The notes under the pieces were generated by a model. That model was not told the origin of the DNA, did not search any database, and saw only the letters and a program-made list of their open reading frames with translations. Of a stretch of 64,000 nt of DNA, positions 35,301 through 47,444 are shown piece by piece. A program made the translations under genes and the position numbers. How positions within the stretch are numbered: position 1 is the stretch's first letter; each line of letters begins with the position of its first letter. Origin of the DNA: Phoronis australis (taxonomy: Eukaryota > Phoronida > Phoronidae); contig NMRA01000330.1 in NCBI GenBank assembly GCA_002633005.1, positions 184,001 through 248,000 of the forward strand. The letters are read 5' to 3'.

Positions 35301-37499
35301 TATGCTGATTTTGTGGAATTAACGGAAGGACCGACAGAATTGAATATTTTGAACTAAGGAACTTATTGTGAAATTCTAAAAACAAGAAACAAATAAAGTT
35401 TATGTATGGCTATCATTATGGTTATATGCAAAAATTTCGTATTCAATGTTGCTATTTCAAAATTTATTTTTTCATTTTTCTAATTAATTGTGCTTCAGAT
35501 ACCCGTGGCATTGAAAACATCTTAACTGGTTATTTCTACATTGAAAACCTTATGTACTGTAACCTCCATTTTAAGTTGTCCTTGCGTTATATTCCGTCCG
35601 CCCGTTCATCTTTTCTACGTCCTCTGCCGTATCTCCAAAAGGATGCTCGTGAAATTTTGAGACATGTTCCTATCATAGATGAGACTGCATGAGCGAATAG
35701 TCGGACAGATCTGATTACAGTTTTTCCCTTGGCGGGTTTTCATGAAATAAAGCTTCGACTACCGTGTCAAACCACGCTTTATGTATGGTTAATGATGAAA
35801 TTTGGTATATGTGTTCCTACTATGAAGAAGACGACTGACGTTGATTTCCGACCGCGTTAAATACGGTGACGCCTCCTGGTGGCATTTTTGCATTCGCCGC
35901 TGTATCTCATGAACCCCTTGCAGGAAAATGGCTAACTTTGGCACTCGTATTTCCATGAAAATGATAACGGATGGCGATGATTTTTGGATTGACGCGACTA
36001 CCACTCTGCCACACTAGTGACAATTTTATTTATGATTTTCTCCTTTTATTTTCAGTTAGTTTATGGATCTTTGTAAAATTTGGAAAATAGATTTTGATTA
36101 AAGCGACGACACCTGTCAATTTTCAGTTAGATTCGACTTACTGTAAGCCACCTAGTGACCATTTTTATTATGTTCGAGTTTTTGGCGTCAGACGCTTCAT
36201 CCGGCAAGCCATACTCAGATTGGCCTATGTATTCCTACAGATGACGTTTATTTTTAGATGGCTCCAACTACTGTGGCACCGCCTAGTGGCAGACTTTTCT
36301 TCTCCTCTGTGGTAGTATCCCCTAATTCTCTTGCAAGACCTTTGCTAAGTTTGAAGGGTGTACTTCCAGGAACGTGACAATGGAAGACGGCAACTTACCA
36401 AGTTCTTCTAAAGATTTTCATGAAATTTGGCAAATAAGTTACTACATGTAGGCAACAGCAACGACCCTGTTTAAAATAAATATGACATGCATTGCGCACC
36501 CAGTGACCGTTCTGTTGTTTTTGTGTCCTTTTACGTTCTTGAAGAATCTTGATGAAAGGTAGTGGTGTGTTCCTGGTACAAGCAGTATTTCTGACTAGTT
36601 GTGCACCCCCTAAAAGCTATTTTATGTTTTACTGGCATTGCTCAGTTTAATCGGAATGTACAAAATGACCTTCACATGTATCTCTGCTGTATGCATCCCA
36701 TACGGTGAGTGCATATCAAAGCTCCGCATTGCTTTATTTTACGGTGGAATCGTAGTGGAAATATGTCTATACTTGGGTAATAATCTGAACTTTTCTTTTG
36801 TGATACACTAGCGTATCTATGGACATATTTTTTCTGCCGGTACATGATAATCTACGTAACTCTTTTAGGTTTGAATCGTCAATATCTGGTATACTTCGGT
36901 TGTCTCTCTTGACACGTCTCCCGACACACACAAACGTTGTTTAAGTATGACAGACTTGCTGGGACTGTCGTACTTAGTGGGGGAGGTGCCGCCAACGCAT
37001 TCTACTAGAATTTAACTGAGGAATGTTTAACAAGCGAAGAAGAATGGGGAATGCGGATTTTACATCGTGTCAAATATTTTTAAAATTCTAAGTAAAAACT
37101 GTCATGCCAAGAATTCTAATTGATGAAATGGAGTTCCACACTACACTTCTCCAATATCAGCACGAATGTTGCGTGGCATCCCACATCAGTGGTCCTCCCG
37201 CCAACTCGTTCCTAGCCAAAAACGATGATTGAGTGTCTCACCCACACCTCCTGTGTGATCCTGAGATAGTCGACAGATAAAAATAGTAATGAAGATTATG
37301 TTAATTCGACGGCAAACAAACGAACAGCAACATGTGTTTGGCTAGCAAATATTCCTGGAATTCTGATGAGCTTTTCACCCGGGTCTGGGAGCATGTTACC
37401 TATCGTTCATTGTGATAAGCGCGCTGTAGACAAGAAGATTGTCGCTCTTCTCGATTGGTGTCGAAGACAAAAGTGCAGAAGTTATTGCTGCAGCGCCAG
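35301..37499. other. Intergenic, dispersed short motif repeats
   Basis: No gene. Phrases of the type GCCnCCTAGTGGCAnnnTTTT recur near 35873, 36009, 36150, 36279 and 36500 amid sequence translating in no consistent frame. This suggests several diverged copies of a repeat unit of about 120-200 bp. Confidence 0.35.
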
Positions 37500-37795
37500 A
37501 AGAAGTGTTGAGTAGAGTGAACAATGGGTACGAAGACGTGCAGAGTGTGACGTGAACAAGTGTGTGACGTCACGATGTACCAGGCAGAATAAACGATGAC
37601 GTCGCACTCAATTCCGGGATATACTGCGAGTGCCTTGCATTTACGCTCACGTGCAGGTGAACGAAAGAAAGGCAGAGCGGCACAGGGCGCACCACCGATG
37701 TGAATGTTCGTGATGCGACGGAGTGTGTTCCGCGCTGGCTTGGAACAGCAGTCGTTGTTCCTAAGCAGTTGTCCATTCAAGCCCGTATAACAGCG
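37500..37795. repeat. Diverged, isolated relative of the 5S-linked unit
   Basis: Shares, in the same order as the array units, GACGTGAACAAG, GTGACGTCACGATG, CCAGGCAGAATAAACGATGA with CGTC, CGCACCACCGATGTGAATnTTCG and GCGACGGAGTGTGT. A strongly decayed 5S-like remnant follows at about 37740-37790 (TTCCTAAGCAGTTGTCCATT). The CRE and CCAGGCAG-ATAAA blocks are better kept than the 5S part. A 202-codon minus-strand ORF covers the region but looks fortuitous. Confidence 0.7.
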
Positions 37796-37799
37796 CTTA

Positions 37800-37900
37800 A
37801 CCGCCCAACGGTCAAGTTTTGTAGAAGAACGGTCTAACTCAACCGACCAACGGTTGAGTTTTGTTGAGGAACGGTCTAACTCAACCGACCAATCAAAAAC
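37800..37900. repeat. 48-bp tandem duplication
   Basis: Two copies of a unit with core GAACGGTCTAACTCAACCGACCAA plus part of a third. In the minus-strand frame it reads as two copies of SVELDRSSTKLxRW. Confidence 0.8.
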
Positions 37901-37985
37901 GCTCTGTGTAGGAGAGTCTTTTCTCAATAACTTGTCATGCTCTGACATACGCTGACCCGCCAATCCGTTACTGTGTGACGCCAAG

Positions 37986-38364
37986 TTAAGGAACGTGTAA
38001 CATCGCATAATAAATAAATAGCAAATTTGGCAAACTTCGGAACACCATATCTCAGAAATGGCTGATCGCCGGGATTGAGATGAAGCTTTCAGGTGATATG
38101 CTTTATTCTCCCTTCTCCAAAATCTTTGGGAAATGTTTTGAAATGGTCCANAAAAAAGAAAAGAAAAAATATGTACAGGCAGCAGATCGACCCCATACTT
38201 ACGAAAAGTTCTAATTAAGTGTCAGAGAGTATGTTTCAATGGTTTTTATGCAGATTCACGATGTTTTTAAAACGTCTACAAACGGATCATATGACTTTAA
38301 GGAACATGTAACATCGCATAATAAATAAATAGCAAATTTGGCAAACTTCGGAACACCATATCTC
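37986..38364. repeat. 68-bp direct repeats 311 bp apart
   Basis: The block at 37986-38053 and the block at 38297-38364 both read TTAAGGAACnTGTAACATCG ... CGGAACACCATATCTC, with one mismatch seen. The sequence between has no ORF. A recent duplication, or the short terminal repeats of a small element, would both explain it. Confidence 0.85.
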
Positions 38365-39529
38365 GGGATAAGATATGGTATAATGAAAATGATACATTTT
38401 TGCGTAAAAAATTCAATGACATATTTTAAGAAGTTTTTATGTTCAATCCATGAGGATTGAATGACATATTCTTATATGTCAATTGTCATTTTGTGTTTGA
38501 TTTTACTTTATTTCTGTTTTTGTTGATAAAGGAAGTTATTACATCCGAAAATTTCAAATTTAAGTTGATCAATTCTTGTTGTTTTATTTACTGATTTATA
38601 TTCTTCATTTCATGAAACAATAGTATCCTTGGGAGGATCTGGATCGCCTTATTTAGTTTCAGATATATTTTCTACGTTGTTTCTTTTTCCAAAATTTAAC
38701 TAAAAAGACACGGTAATGGTAGGTTGGTAAAAAGCCAAAAATCGAATTTTTCCACTTTCAAAAAGTACTGCTATTGGGTTAAATCGTAGTTTTGTACATA
38801 TTTGGGTAAATACTCAGACCTGCCAATCGGAGGTCCTACATATGAAACTGAAAACGAAAAACAGCGAATTCAAAGCAATGCCTAAACGGACTTTAGCGAA
38901 TGTCACTGAGCTAATGTCAAAAAATGTCCAGTACGGGAGAAAAGGGTGAGCCAGTTCATAATAGCGCGACGGGCCTTAAGAGCTACCTGTTCTCCGCGGA
39001 AGTTCTGGATTTGTCATTGCCCTGTCATGCCTATACCACTGAATTTTTACGCAAAATAAACTGGGGTCCTTTTTGACAGTGTAAATCCCATTACATACCG
39101 GAGTTACATTTACTAATTGATCCCGTGCATCGAAAATGCCGGCGACCGATGATAAAAGCTCATTTTTAGGTTAGTATAAATAGTGGGTATCGGGGAAATA
39201 GTTCAGTACTTTTATCTTCGTCCACCAGGGTCGAGAGCAGGACACAAGTGTACCGCTGTGAATTGCGTCGTAGCATTAAAATTCCTTCATTCAGTTGTCA
39301 CAATATCTGACCATTGGTTAATTTACTGTGACACAACTCTGATGACCTTTCAAAAGAGCCCTCTATAAATATGGCCCTTTGTTCGCGTTTACTGTAGTGT
39401 CCAACTGCACACCCCCGTAAAATAATGGAATGCTCTAGGATATAGGCTAAAGCTCAACGACACTTTTAGTGTTTTGACCATGTCAATCCATCCCTTTTGC
39501 TTGAAATTTGGCTTGCAGTAGATTAATTA
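38365..39529. other. Intergenic, no gene recognised
   Basis: No supported coding sequence, RNA gene or clear repeat beyond low-complexity AT-rich stretches. Confidence 0.35.
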
Positions 39530-39612
39530 GGAGCCGTTAGCTCAGTGATGGTGAGTTCGTATTGCCTCACAAGCTGGCCAAAGCATGACAATCGATTCCC
39601 AATGACCCTTGC
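39530..39612 (+). repeat. tRNA-like SINE head (candidate)
   Basis: GGAGCCGTTAGCTCAGTGATGG resembles a tRNA 5' half with Pol III box A (TAGCTCAGTGATGG). A box B-like CAATCGATTCCCA follows about 45 nt later. The cloverleaf cannot be completed, so it is not a tRNA gene. A tRNA-derived SINE is the likeliest origin. Confidence 0.4.
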
Positions 39613-41309
39613 CTCCCTTTTGTCCTAACAATGGACTCGTTTTACAAACTTCTTTTGATGAATCAGGTGAATATCAGTCAGGTAGACTCGTTTAAAACGA
39701 GGCGCGCTTATTAATCATACCGTTCATGGAAAGCGGTCTCAGGTATGTACACGGTTTGCTTCTACAACACCACACGACGACTTTTTTGAGGTCCTTTTAG
39801 TTTCTCTCTCACGCTGAGGATCTGTCAATTTTAGACAGGCACGATAACTGGCGAAGTAAGTCCACCGTCTGTCCCAAGAGGCTGTGGTCCTCGAGTTGGC
39901 CTAGGATTTCTACTGTAAGCTTTATAATGTAGTGGGTGGCCAGTGACATTCCATGGAGGAAATGACTGTTTTGCATGCCTATTTGTGTGAAGGGGTTCGG
40001 TTATTGTAAACATAGGACAGAGGATTATAGGGCCATGACGAGGAAACTATAAAAACGGGCCTAAACATCCGGTACGAGACTGCCGATCACTTTGACGTAC
40101 GGGTAAAGTTCCTCCCTCCGTACAGCCTGAGGGCAGAAGGCGAGATCGTCCGATCTTGCGAAGCTGTCTGTGCCGGGGCTTCGCCCCAACCTACTCATCA
40201 TCATCATCATCATCATTTCTTTTGTCACAATCATTTGAAATATGTGTCTCGTAATTTTCAGTCCTCTATGGTCTCGTAATTGCCGCGAATGTTACGTCAT
40301 TCTGTGTAATACTGGTGACATGAAATCAGGCACGTTCTGTAAACTTATACTTGGTGATGTACGCAGAAATTTGGTGACGAATGTGATAGAAGATGCCAGA
40401 AAATTTAGATTATTTCAAATCCATAATCTTTACGAACTTAAAAGTCTGGCGCTATATATTTGAGGAGCAACAGTGATAAGAACAGAAATTCTGTCATAGT
40501 AAATTGTAATATAAACTATATTATGATTCAAAGGCCTACATACAATAAACATTTCTGTGACAAGAAATGTAAACGAGTGGTCATTTGGCCTTTTTAAGCT
40601 TTCGAGAAGTCCGTGTCGTTGGAAAATACAGTATCCATAACTGGTATCGTATCTGCCGTACGGAAAACATCGTTCAAAATGTAATTCGCTTTTGTCCTGA
40701 CCATGTCTGGTTCACTCTCACATTCTCCTGGCCTCAGGCTCAGGGGATGACTGAGTAAATACGTTCAAACCTGACACTGAATAGTTTGAATGAACTTAGC
40801 TTCCATTCACTTGACCTTATCTTAAATAACGTTCTTTGTAGCGTAACAAAAAGTTATCGACCCGTAGACAACGAACAGTTTGTGAATGTTCACTAACAAT
40901 GTTGTTGGACAAACACAAAATATGTTTTGCATTGATCAGGGCGTTTCATGCTAACAACATGTTGTCCTATATGGGAGTCCCAGCTGTTACTCGAATTTTT
41001 TTAAATAAGAGAGATTATCGCGATGTAACCTTCATGGGATGATTTGAGACGCGGTAACTATTCATCACGTCAAAAAGTTTAATTACAAGTAAACCTTCGA
41101 GTGCATGTGTTCTCAACACAACTGTGGAGTGAACAGGTATTCTATTCGAATGTAAAGCACAATCACTTGACTGTGTTATGTGTGTCAGTTTTCTGTTAGA
41201 TCACTATCCTACGTCTTTGTTTGACAGAAACTTACACCAAATCGCCTCGCCCACGGATGAACTGGTTACTCACAACTGAAAACATTGCAGAACAGTGGGC
41301 GTTGTCAGC
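39613..41309. other. Intergenic upstream of the PTB gene
   Basis: Includes a GC-richer stretch at about 40080-40190 ending in a GGGGCTTCGCCCC hairpin and then an (ATC)n microsatellite, which may be the tail of a SINE-like repeat. No gene was identified, and the PTB gene promoter could not be pinpointed. Confidence 0.35.
40194..40217. repeat. (CAT)n microsatellite
   Basis: About seven ATC units in a row, directly after the GC-rich hairpin at 40172-40184. Confidence 0.9.
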
Positions 41310-43561
41310 ATGACCGATGTCCGAGACCAGAGCAGTCCTGGGTCTGATTCAGGCTACTCAGCGGAGGCGTGTAGTGAGACGGGGATTGAAAATGCTTTGG
41401 AAAGACTACGCATGGATGAATTCACGCCCGATCAACTCCTTGACGGGGAAGATTCAGGTACCCTAAAGTGTTTTTATTAGGCCTAATCCGCTTGCGTTTT
41501 ACTGTGTGTAAATGCCTTTTCATGACCCTTTGTCGAAGACATACCCATAAAACGTACGTCATAGTATATTTTCCAAGGTATCTATGCCTTAAGCCAGCTA
41601 ACATTTTACACAAGAAGATATGTTCACGGCCGTAAAAACAAAAATGCAAGAGAGCTTTGTCCATAATTTTTACTGGCCCTGCTCCTAAATACGTGCACGT
41701 AACAGGAGATATATTATTAAAAATTAATTTCGTTTGCCGAAACCGTTCCACTTCGGATTTAAATGCCAACCATATTTTACACATAGGTTTAATTACCATT
41801 TCCTTCGCAACAGAGTACTATAGTATTGCCCTTTCTCATATGAATAACAAGAGCAGTTCCAAAATTTGTGGTAGTGTATTGTCTGGCTTCTTAGTCAAGG
41901 CTAAAATGCCTGTACGCGCATGTTTGGTTAGGGATTGCGGGTTCATTCGTAAAAGGTTTTCAACAAGTGTAATTTGCTGCTTTCCTTTTGTTGATCTTAC
42001 GCAGTATATCGATGGTAAAGCAAAACTTTCAGCGTGAAGGATTAATAGGATTCTGTGTGTCCGTCCTAGCTGTCGTTATAACTTTGAGCAAACGTACATA
42101 AAGCCGTTACAGCGTCTCCCAACGACTATTTCTCCCAACGACTATTCTCGTAATCATTTTTGATATAGGCTTATCCTTATCAAACACACTCAACGATAAT
42201 ATTTACATTTTGAAGGCATAACAATTGGGCTTATCATTAATCTAAAGTGGTAGGTATCCACGGTGTTGCAGCAACTGTGAGGTCGCTGACTTTCAGTACT
42301 CATCGGTACTTCGTCTCATAGGTAGCTGGGTCTGTCAGCTACCGTCTCTACTGTGTAATTTTGTTTTGCCTGGGGTCTTCGGTATATTGGCATTTTTAAG
42401 TTAGAGATTTGTGGCTACCGCAAACAAGTGCTAAAAATAGTTTTTGAAATTTTAAGAGGTCGTGTCTCACACAATGTCTCCTGTGTAGGTGGTTTAGGGT
42501 CGGGGAGGATTAGGTTTGGCTTCGTTTTGAGTAACTTGAGGACTTCTCGTCGTTTTGGATTGGCAAGGATATCTCTATTGTTCAACTTAGGTATTACGCT
42601 GCTCACAATAGTGAAGATACGGATTTCGTATCATTTGACATGTCAATGAAAACTGTGATTGGACGGCAGAAAAGACGATTTAATGGCATTTGTGAAATTC
42701 ACCTTTTTTCAATTCATCAGCAAAAACGTCTGAGTCTTTGTTTCAGTACCAAAACAGTTTCGAAATTGTCAACAATTAAAAGCCGCCTTATATAGATTAT
42801 GAGTGATAAAACACCCAGCTCTTAATTTTCCAGTCAGCACGGCTTCAAGCGGCGAACCAGATACAGACAGCGTGAACTCGCAAGAGGGTGATCCTTCCAA
42901 ACAAAAATTAGATATCTGGAGGGATGACCCAAGAAAAGTTGAAGGCGGCAAAGAAAAGAAAAAGAAGAAATCGCTTCTCCAGAAAATCATTGCAAAAGAG
43001 AAAGTCCATAAACATCTGCCGGTGATTGACTTCACTATTGTGACAGTGAATTCTCTTCCGCAAATGTTTCTGGCCAAATATCTCGGGAAAAGGCCGACAA
43101 AAGCGCTACACGGTGTCAAACACACGCGCTGCCATGTTGACGACATGGTAAAAGCCGCTACCAAGCTACCATCTGGTACTGAACTTCCCCTCGTTGTGTT
43201 GCAAGTAACAAAGAAGGGACTAGACATCAACGAACACAAACGAAACAAAAACAAAGATTTTGAAGGCGGTTTAATACCGATCGAGTTCATTTCGTACGGG
43301 GTGCAGGACGTCAAGTTTTTCAGAATATTTTCTCTTATCATGGTGCATCAAATGTCTTCCCGAAGGAGGGACTGTGAATGTCACGCCTGGGCGTGCGATT
43401 CTCCCTTGTCAGCGCGGAGATTGGCCCTCTCGATTTCGTTGGCATTTCAAGAATTCTCCAAGTCTGTTAAGGACCTCAAAGGTTCAGTATTTAAGGTTGA
43501 CTTAAGAACGCCACAAGCGGCTGTCAAAGATTTGGAAAAAACCGATGAGTGTGACGCCTAG
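41310..43561 (+). CDS. PTB/PID-domain adaptor protein, two exons (291 aa)
   Basis: Exons 41310-41457 and 42834-43561, joined by a phase-1 GT-AG intron (TCAG|GTACCC ... TTTTCCAG|TCAGC). The first exon codes for an acidic, Ser-rich start (MTDVRDQSSPGSDSGYSAEA). In exon 2 a Lys-rich patch (residues about 89-95) precedes a PTB/PID domain at about 115-263. Visible in it are the β-strand PQMFLAKYLGKR (residues 125-136), a later strand FISYGVQDVKFFRIFSLIMV (201-220), a CECHAWACDSP strand (230-240), and the C-terminal helix LSARRLALSISLAFQEFSKS. This last part resembles FAM43/PID1-type PTB domains (IFAWVYR...CHAVEC...A...L...AF). Such domains bind NPxY-type peptide tails of membrane receptors or phosphoinositides. 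Cytosolic adaptor function is inferred from the family. An ATTAAA polyadenylation-like signal lies at 43607. The open frame upstream of 42834 is intronic. Confidence 0.82.
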
Positions 43562-43606
43562 CGTGTTAAGGCCAACTGTGTATTTATTTCGCATTCTGCA
43601 AATGCG

Positions 43607-43612
43607 ATTAAA
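43607..43612 (+). terminator. ATTAAA polyadenylation signal (candidate)
   Basis: ATTAAA 46 bases after the stop codon of the PTB gene. The cleavage site is not determined. Confidence 0.45.
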
Positions 43613-46600
43613 AGATTAGAAGATTACCAGAACTGTTGTTAAATTTACAATCAAGTACAGGTCATTTTTATCATCATTTTTACATAGAGTGAAAACTAAA
43701 TGATAAACAAAAATGTAAAACGTGAAATTAATCAGTATTGTTACGAAATATATGCATAGATTATTACATGTTCTCAGTCGTTATACCCTGTAATCTAGAG
43801 CCGTAATGGATTTTGGAGAATTATCGTTCTTGGGGCGTCTATTTATACCACATACTGAACGATAAAAATTGCAATGAATCGATCCATCTTTCTCTAGTCG
43901 CCTCGGCTTTGTAACTACTTTCTGTGTCAGAGGCCCGGGGTAATCGTTGTTATTGAAACTGTCTCTGTTACTTTTCACATCGTATAAATGCCTGGTTCGA
44001 AACCGTTCTCCGGTTCCGCCAAAATGTTATTCAACACGGGTTGAATAACGATATGGGTTATTCAACGGTTGTATTGGAAATGTCGGTCACATAATGTTTG
44101 ACGTGTGGCTGTATCTAGTATTCCATAACTCAACATTTATCTTCAGCAATCATGATTTTATTTTGTTACCCAAAATAAAGACTGTCATATCAAATTGTAA
44201 TCTAAACTTTTCATTCGAATTCCACAAAAATACACTTGAACTTTGTAAGGGACAAGAGTCGCAACTTCACACGACGAGAGATTAGCTAGCATAATGCAAC
44301 CTTTCAAATACCAACAAGGTCATAACCAGGGGCGAAACGAAGATTACGGGTTAGCGTTAAAGATTGCTGACTTGCAGCACAAAAATATACATCGGCGGCT
44401 ATGCTTTCGTGAAAGAATAGACGATCAGGATCACTGAAGATAGAGAGCTGTAAAAGTGATGCCGACCGGAAGGAGCGGTGACGTCGGTGGAGGAGATGGA
44501 AGTGTTGACCAGGGTCGCACGCTGTTAGTGAATGACGTGCTGCGCAATAAAACAGTGCTCTCCGATTTCAAATGTTAAAACTCTGGTTTGGCTCCTGCGA
44601 ATGACTAAACAGGTACAAGGGGGTCCAGTATTGAAATCATGAACAATTTCGTCGCTTGAGGAAGAATGTTACTTTGTAGCGGTATTTTGAAAGGAATGCG
44701 GCGCATCTTTGTCCACTATTACCAGTTTTGAAACATATATTTCCCTCTGTCGGTCCATTTGACGTAATATTACCCACAGGATCACGGCCACTAATACTTA
44801 TGTCCTCTGATTGGCTAAAACGCGCAGATAACTTCCGGTATAACGCAATATTAACCAATCACTTTCCCATCCATGTCGCGCGAACGTCAGATGTCGCTAT
44901 TCAAGAGCTTTCTCTGTGTCCTCATTGAATGATGATCTCTTGTTACGTTGTTTATGTACCATCTTGTTGCTTTGTTTATGTACCAGAACTCTGCACTAAT
45001 GTGCATATAGGGAACACATGGCGATAAAGGAAACTGCAGCATGTTTTTACGACATAACTGCCAATACTACGATCGGCTTAATGGTATGAATGCGTTGTAA
45101 TACCGACTGAGAAGTATTTTACCACGAAGTTTGCGTGGCAGATGTAGTTAGATACTTGTTCTACTGTGCATTATGATATTCTGATACAGCTAGCTTAGAG
45201 CGTGTATAAAGACTAACTCAAGCATCCGTGGTGTAAAATTAGGAACGGTAACACGTCTAAATCTGCCAGAATTGGTGAAAGATAGCGTTGCGTTGACTAA
45301 AGATTCCGTGAAGTGGGACCCTGGAGGCAACAAGATTGTAGAAGCTTGCATGGTTTTCGTTATCAAACAGTGTAATGTTCCGACATTAATTTTTCGAGTC
45401 GGCAGTTCATAACTCTTTTTGCTCAATGTACTTTATTTGCTCAATTAGCGCACATGCTACACACATCAACAATGGGTGCACTTTCGGATTTATGGTCGGT
45501 GTTATTGATTAGGGTTCCAAAAGCAAGACTAGATTTCAGGAATATCAGATATACATCTAGGAATAAGCAAACAATAAAACTCTAGGAATCCTAATGCCCT
45601 GAGGTGACCATTCACTTACTCATAAAATTTCAAACTGTCTTTTTCCTAAATATTCTTTTAAGAAATATCCAAAAATGAAATTCATACAGCAGGGACATAC
45701 GATTACAAATTTTAAAACGGCTGAGGAAGCGCACTGTCACTATATTAGGCATTTGTTTGGGCTTGAAAACACTATGCACACGTGTTGTAATTTATTGTCA
45801 AATGTGGGAAAACAATCGGCGATCGATAAAAAGTTTTTCACTTCGTGGATTGTATTGTAATGAGCAGATGTTTCTTAAAACAGTCGCGTGGAGCGGATGA
45901 GGGGGTGGGTGATGTCACGGTTTACTCATGCAGGTAAAAATTACGAACTTCAAATAATGCGCCAGGACTACTGAATCATTGATCTGCTAGACCCATGCAT
46001 ACCAATCTCATTTACATATATAGTTACAGAATTCTTTGCTGTAATTAGCTTCAATTGTGTACATCCTGGCTCCTCTTCTCAGGTTCTTCTTAAAACGTCT
46101 CTCTGTATCTGCGTTCATTCGTCTGTCATGCACTATCTAAATGAATGTGATGGCGTTTAGTTTCCTCAACGCGTTTGGACTTGAAACCAAAGTAATGTTC
46201 AACCCACTGTGCATCACTGTGGCCCCCAACTTCCCTCACAACAACGCTACCACANATTTTACGGGAACCTTGTGCGACAGAAAACAACCAAGTTTGTCAC
46301 CCTTTCGCTTTGCATTTCGCGCGGTCAGCTTGCTGTTCTTTGATGATTCCTCTCGTGGACCTAATCGCATCATTCCTCCAAGGAGACTATTCGATAATAA
46401 TCACACGCTGCTCGACCTCTTACCACAGAATCAAGTCTTGTGGCAGAGTTGTTTCCACTACACACGGAAGCACTTCTATCTTTCTCCCCAGATCAACTCT
46501 CATCTTCCACCTTAACCCGCCATTGATACATAGCTGTTGACGTGTCTTCTTTCTTGGTTCACTTGTCCAAACGAACTGAATTTTCTGCTTGCCTTGGACT

Positions 46601-46904
46601 GCGCTGCTCTCCTATTCCGCTCGCATCTATGAGATCTGCAATGGTATTCAATACCTAGGTCGTGATACCATCTCCATCGGCCTTCCTGCAACGCCGTTTT
46701 AACGTCCTGTCAGTGTAATGGACAATGCTCCTCTTTTGACACACTACAGACAGGTTGGTCGTCCAGTAGGTCTCAACGCAGAAGGTGAGTAGGCGATTCT
46801 AACAAGAGAGGGAAGTACAAAGTGGATACGCATTGGCTCCATTCTCCAGATGACTCTCCACCTTATCTTTGTCCTCTTAGTAAAGGGAGACGGGCTAACC
46901 TGCC
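43613..46904. other. Intergenic; possible promoter near 44.8 kb
   Basis: No coding exon can be supported. At 44800-44885 CCAAT boxes occur in both orientations (GATTGGC, ACCAATCAC) with an ETS-like CTTCCGG and several CpGs, which resembles a TATA-less promoter. No associated ORF was found. A 124-codon plus-strand ORF at 46141-46515 has no recognisable domain. Confidence 0.3.
44026..44066. repeat. Perfect 10-bp-arm hairpin with a third arm copy
   Basis: GTTATTCAAC, ACGG, GTTGAATAAC forms a perfect hairpin at 44026-44049. A third GTTATTCAAC follows at 44057-44066. No T-run follows. Confidence 0.8.
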
Positions 46905-47281
46905 TACTCGTAATCGAACACGGAATTATTATTTCCCATTCTATTTTTATGGGAGCTCATGTGCGAGCTCAAGATAAGATCTGTTATTCTGTGCTACAGT
47001 GTATTATGGTTTACGTAGATGACCGTCTATTGTAAGTTCGTAAATGATGACCTCTAGATTCAACTTACAAACTCGAGTAAAAACTCAAAATTTCGAGTTC
47101 AAACTCCAACTGTTCGTCAAGAACAAACTCGGAGCAGACAATCGTCCACATAAACCCTAATGCACTCTAGCACAAACTAACAGACATATGTCTTGAGTTC
47201 GCACAAAAATAAAACGAAAAATGTCAAAAATAATTTCGAGTTCGATTCCGAGTACAAAAATTAGACCTAAACCCTGGTCCA
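46905..47281. repeat. Interspersed repeat family B, copy 1
   Basis: Shared blocks with copies 2 and 3: TACTCG-AATCGAACnCG, CTCAAGATAAG, TTATTCTG, GGTTTACGTAGATGACCGTC, a run of TTCGAGTT/AACTCGAG words, and a final AAATTAGACC. About 370 bp, no ORF. Rich in the palindrome CTCGAG and its variants. Confidence 0.65.
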
Positions 47282-47444
47282 TGTACAATGTCAACTCAGT
47301 TGGACTGTCTTTGTTTTCCAATGATCTCATCTCATCTTGGACCATAGTTCTCCACTGATTCTCAATCGCTACCTCCACTTTTGGGATGCACCTAATCCTT
47401 GCTCTCCGACACAGGTGCAGTCGATGCTCTCCCCTTGCCCTTTG

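Noticed and set aside
39530-39612. Functional tRNA gene
   Set aside because: The box A-like region is good, but the anticodon and acceptor stems do not pair and box B is degenerate.
46141-46515. 124-codon plus-strand ORF
   Set aside because: No domain, an ambiguous base inside, no splice or promoter context, and an adjacent repeat family.
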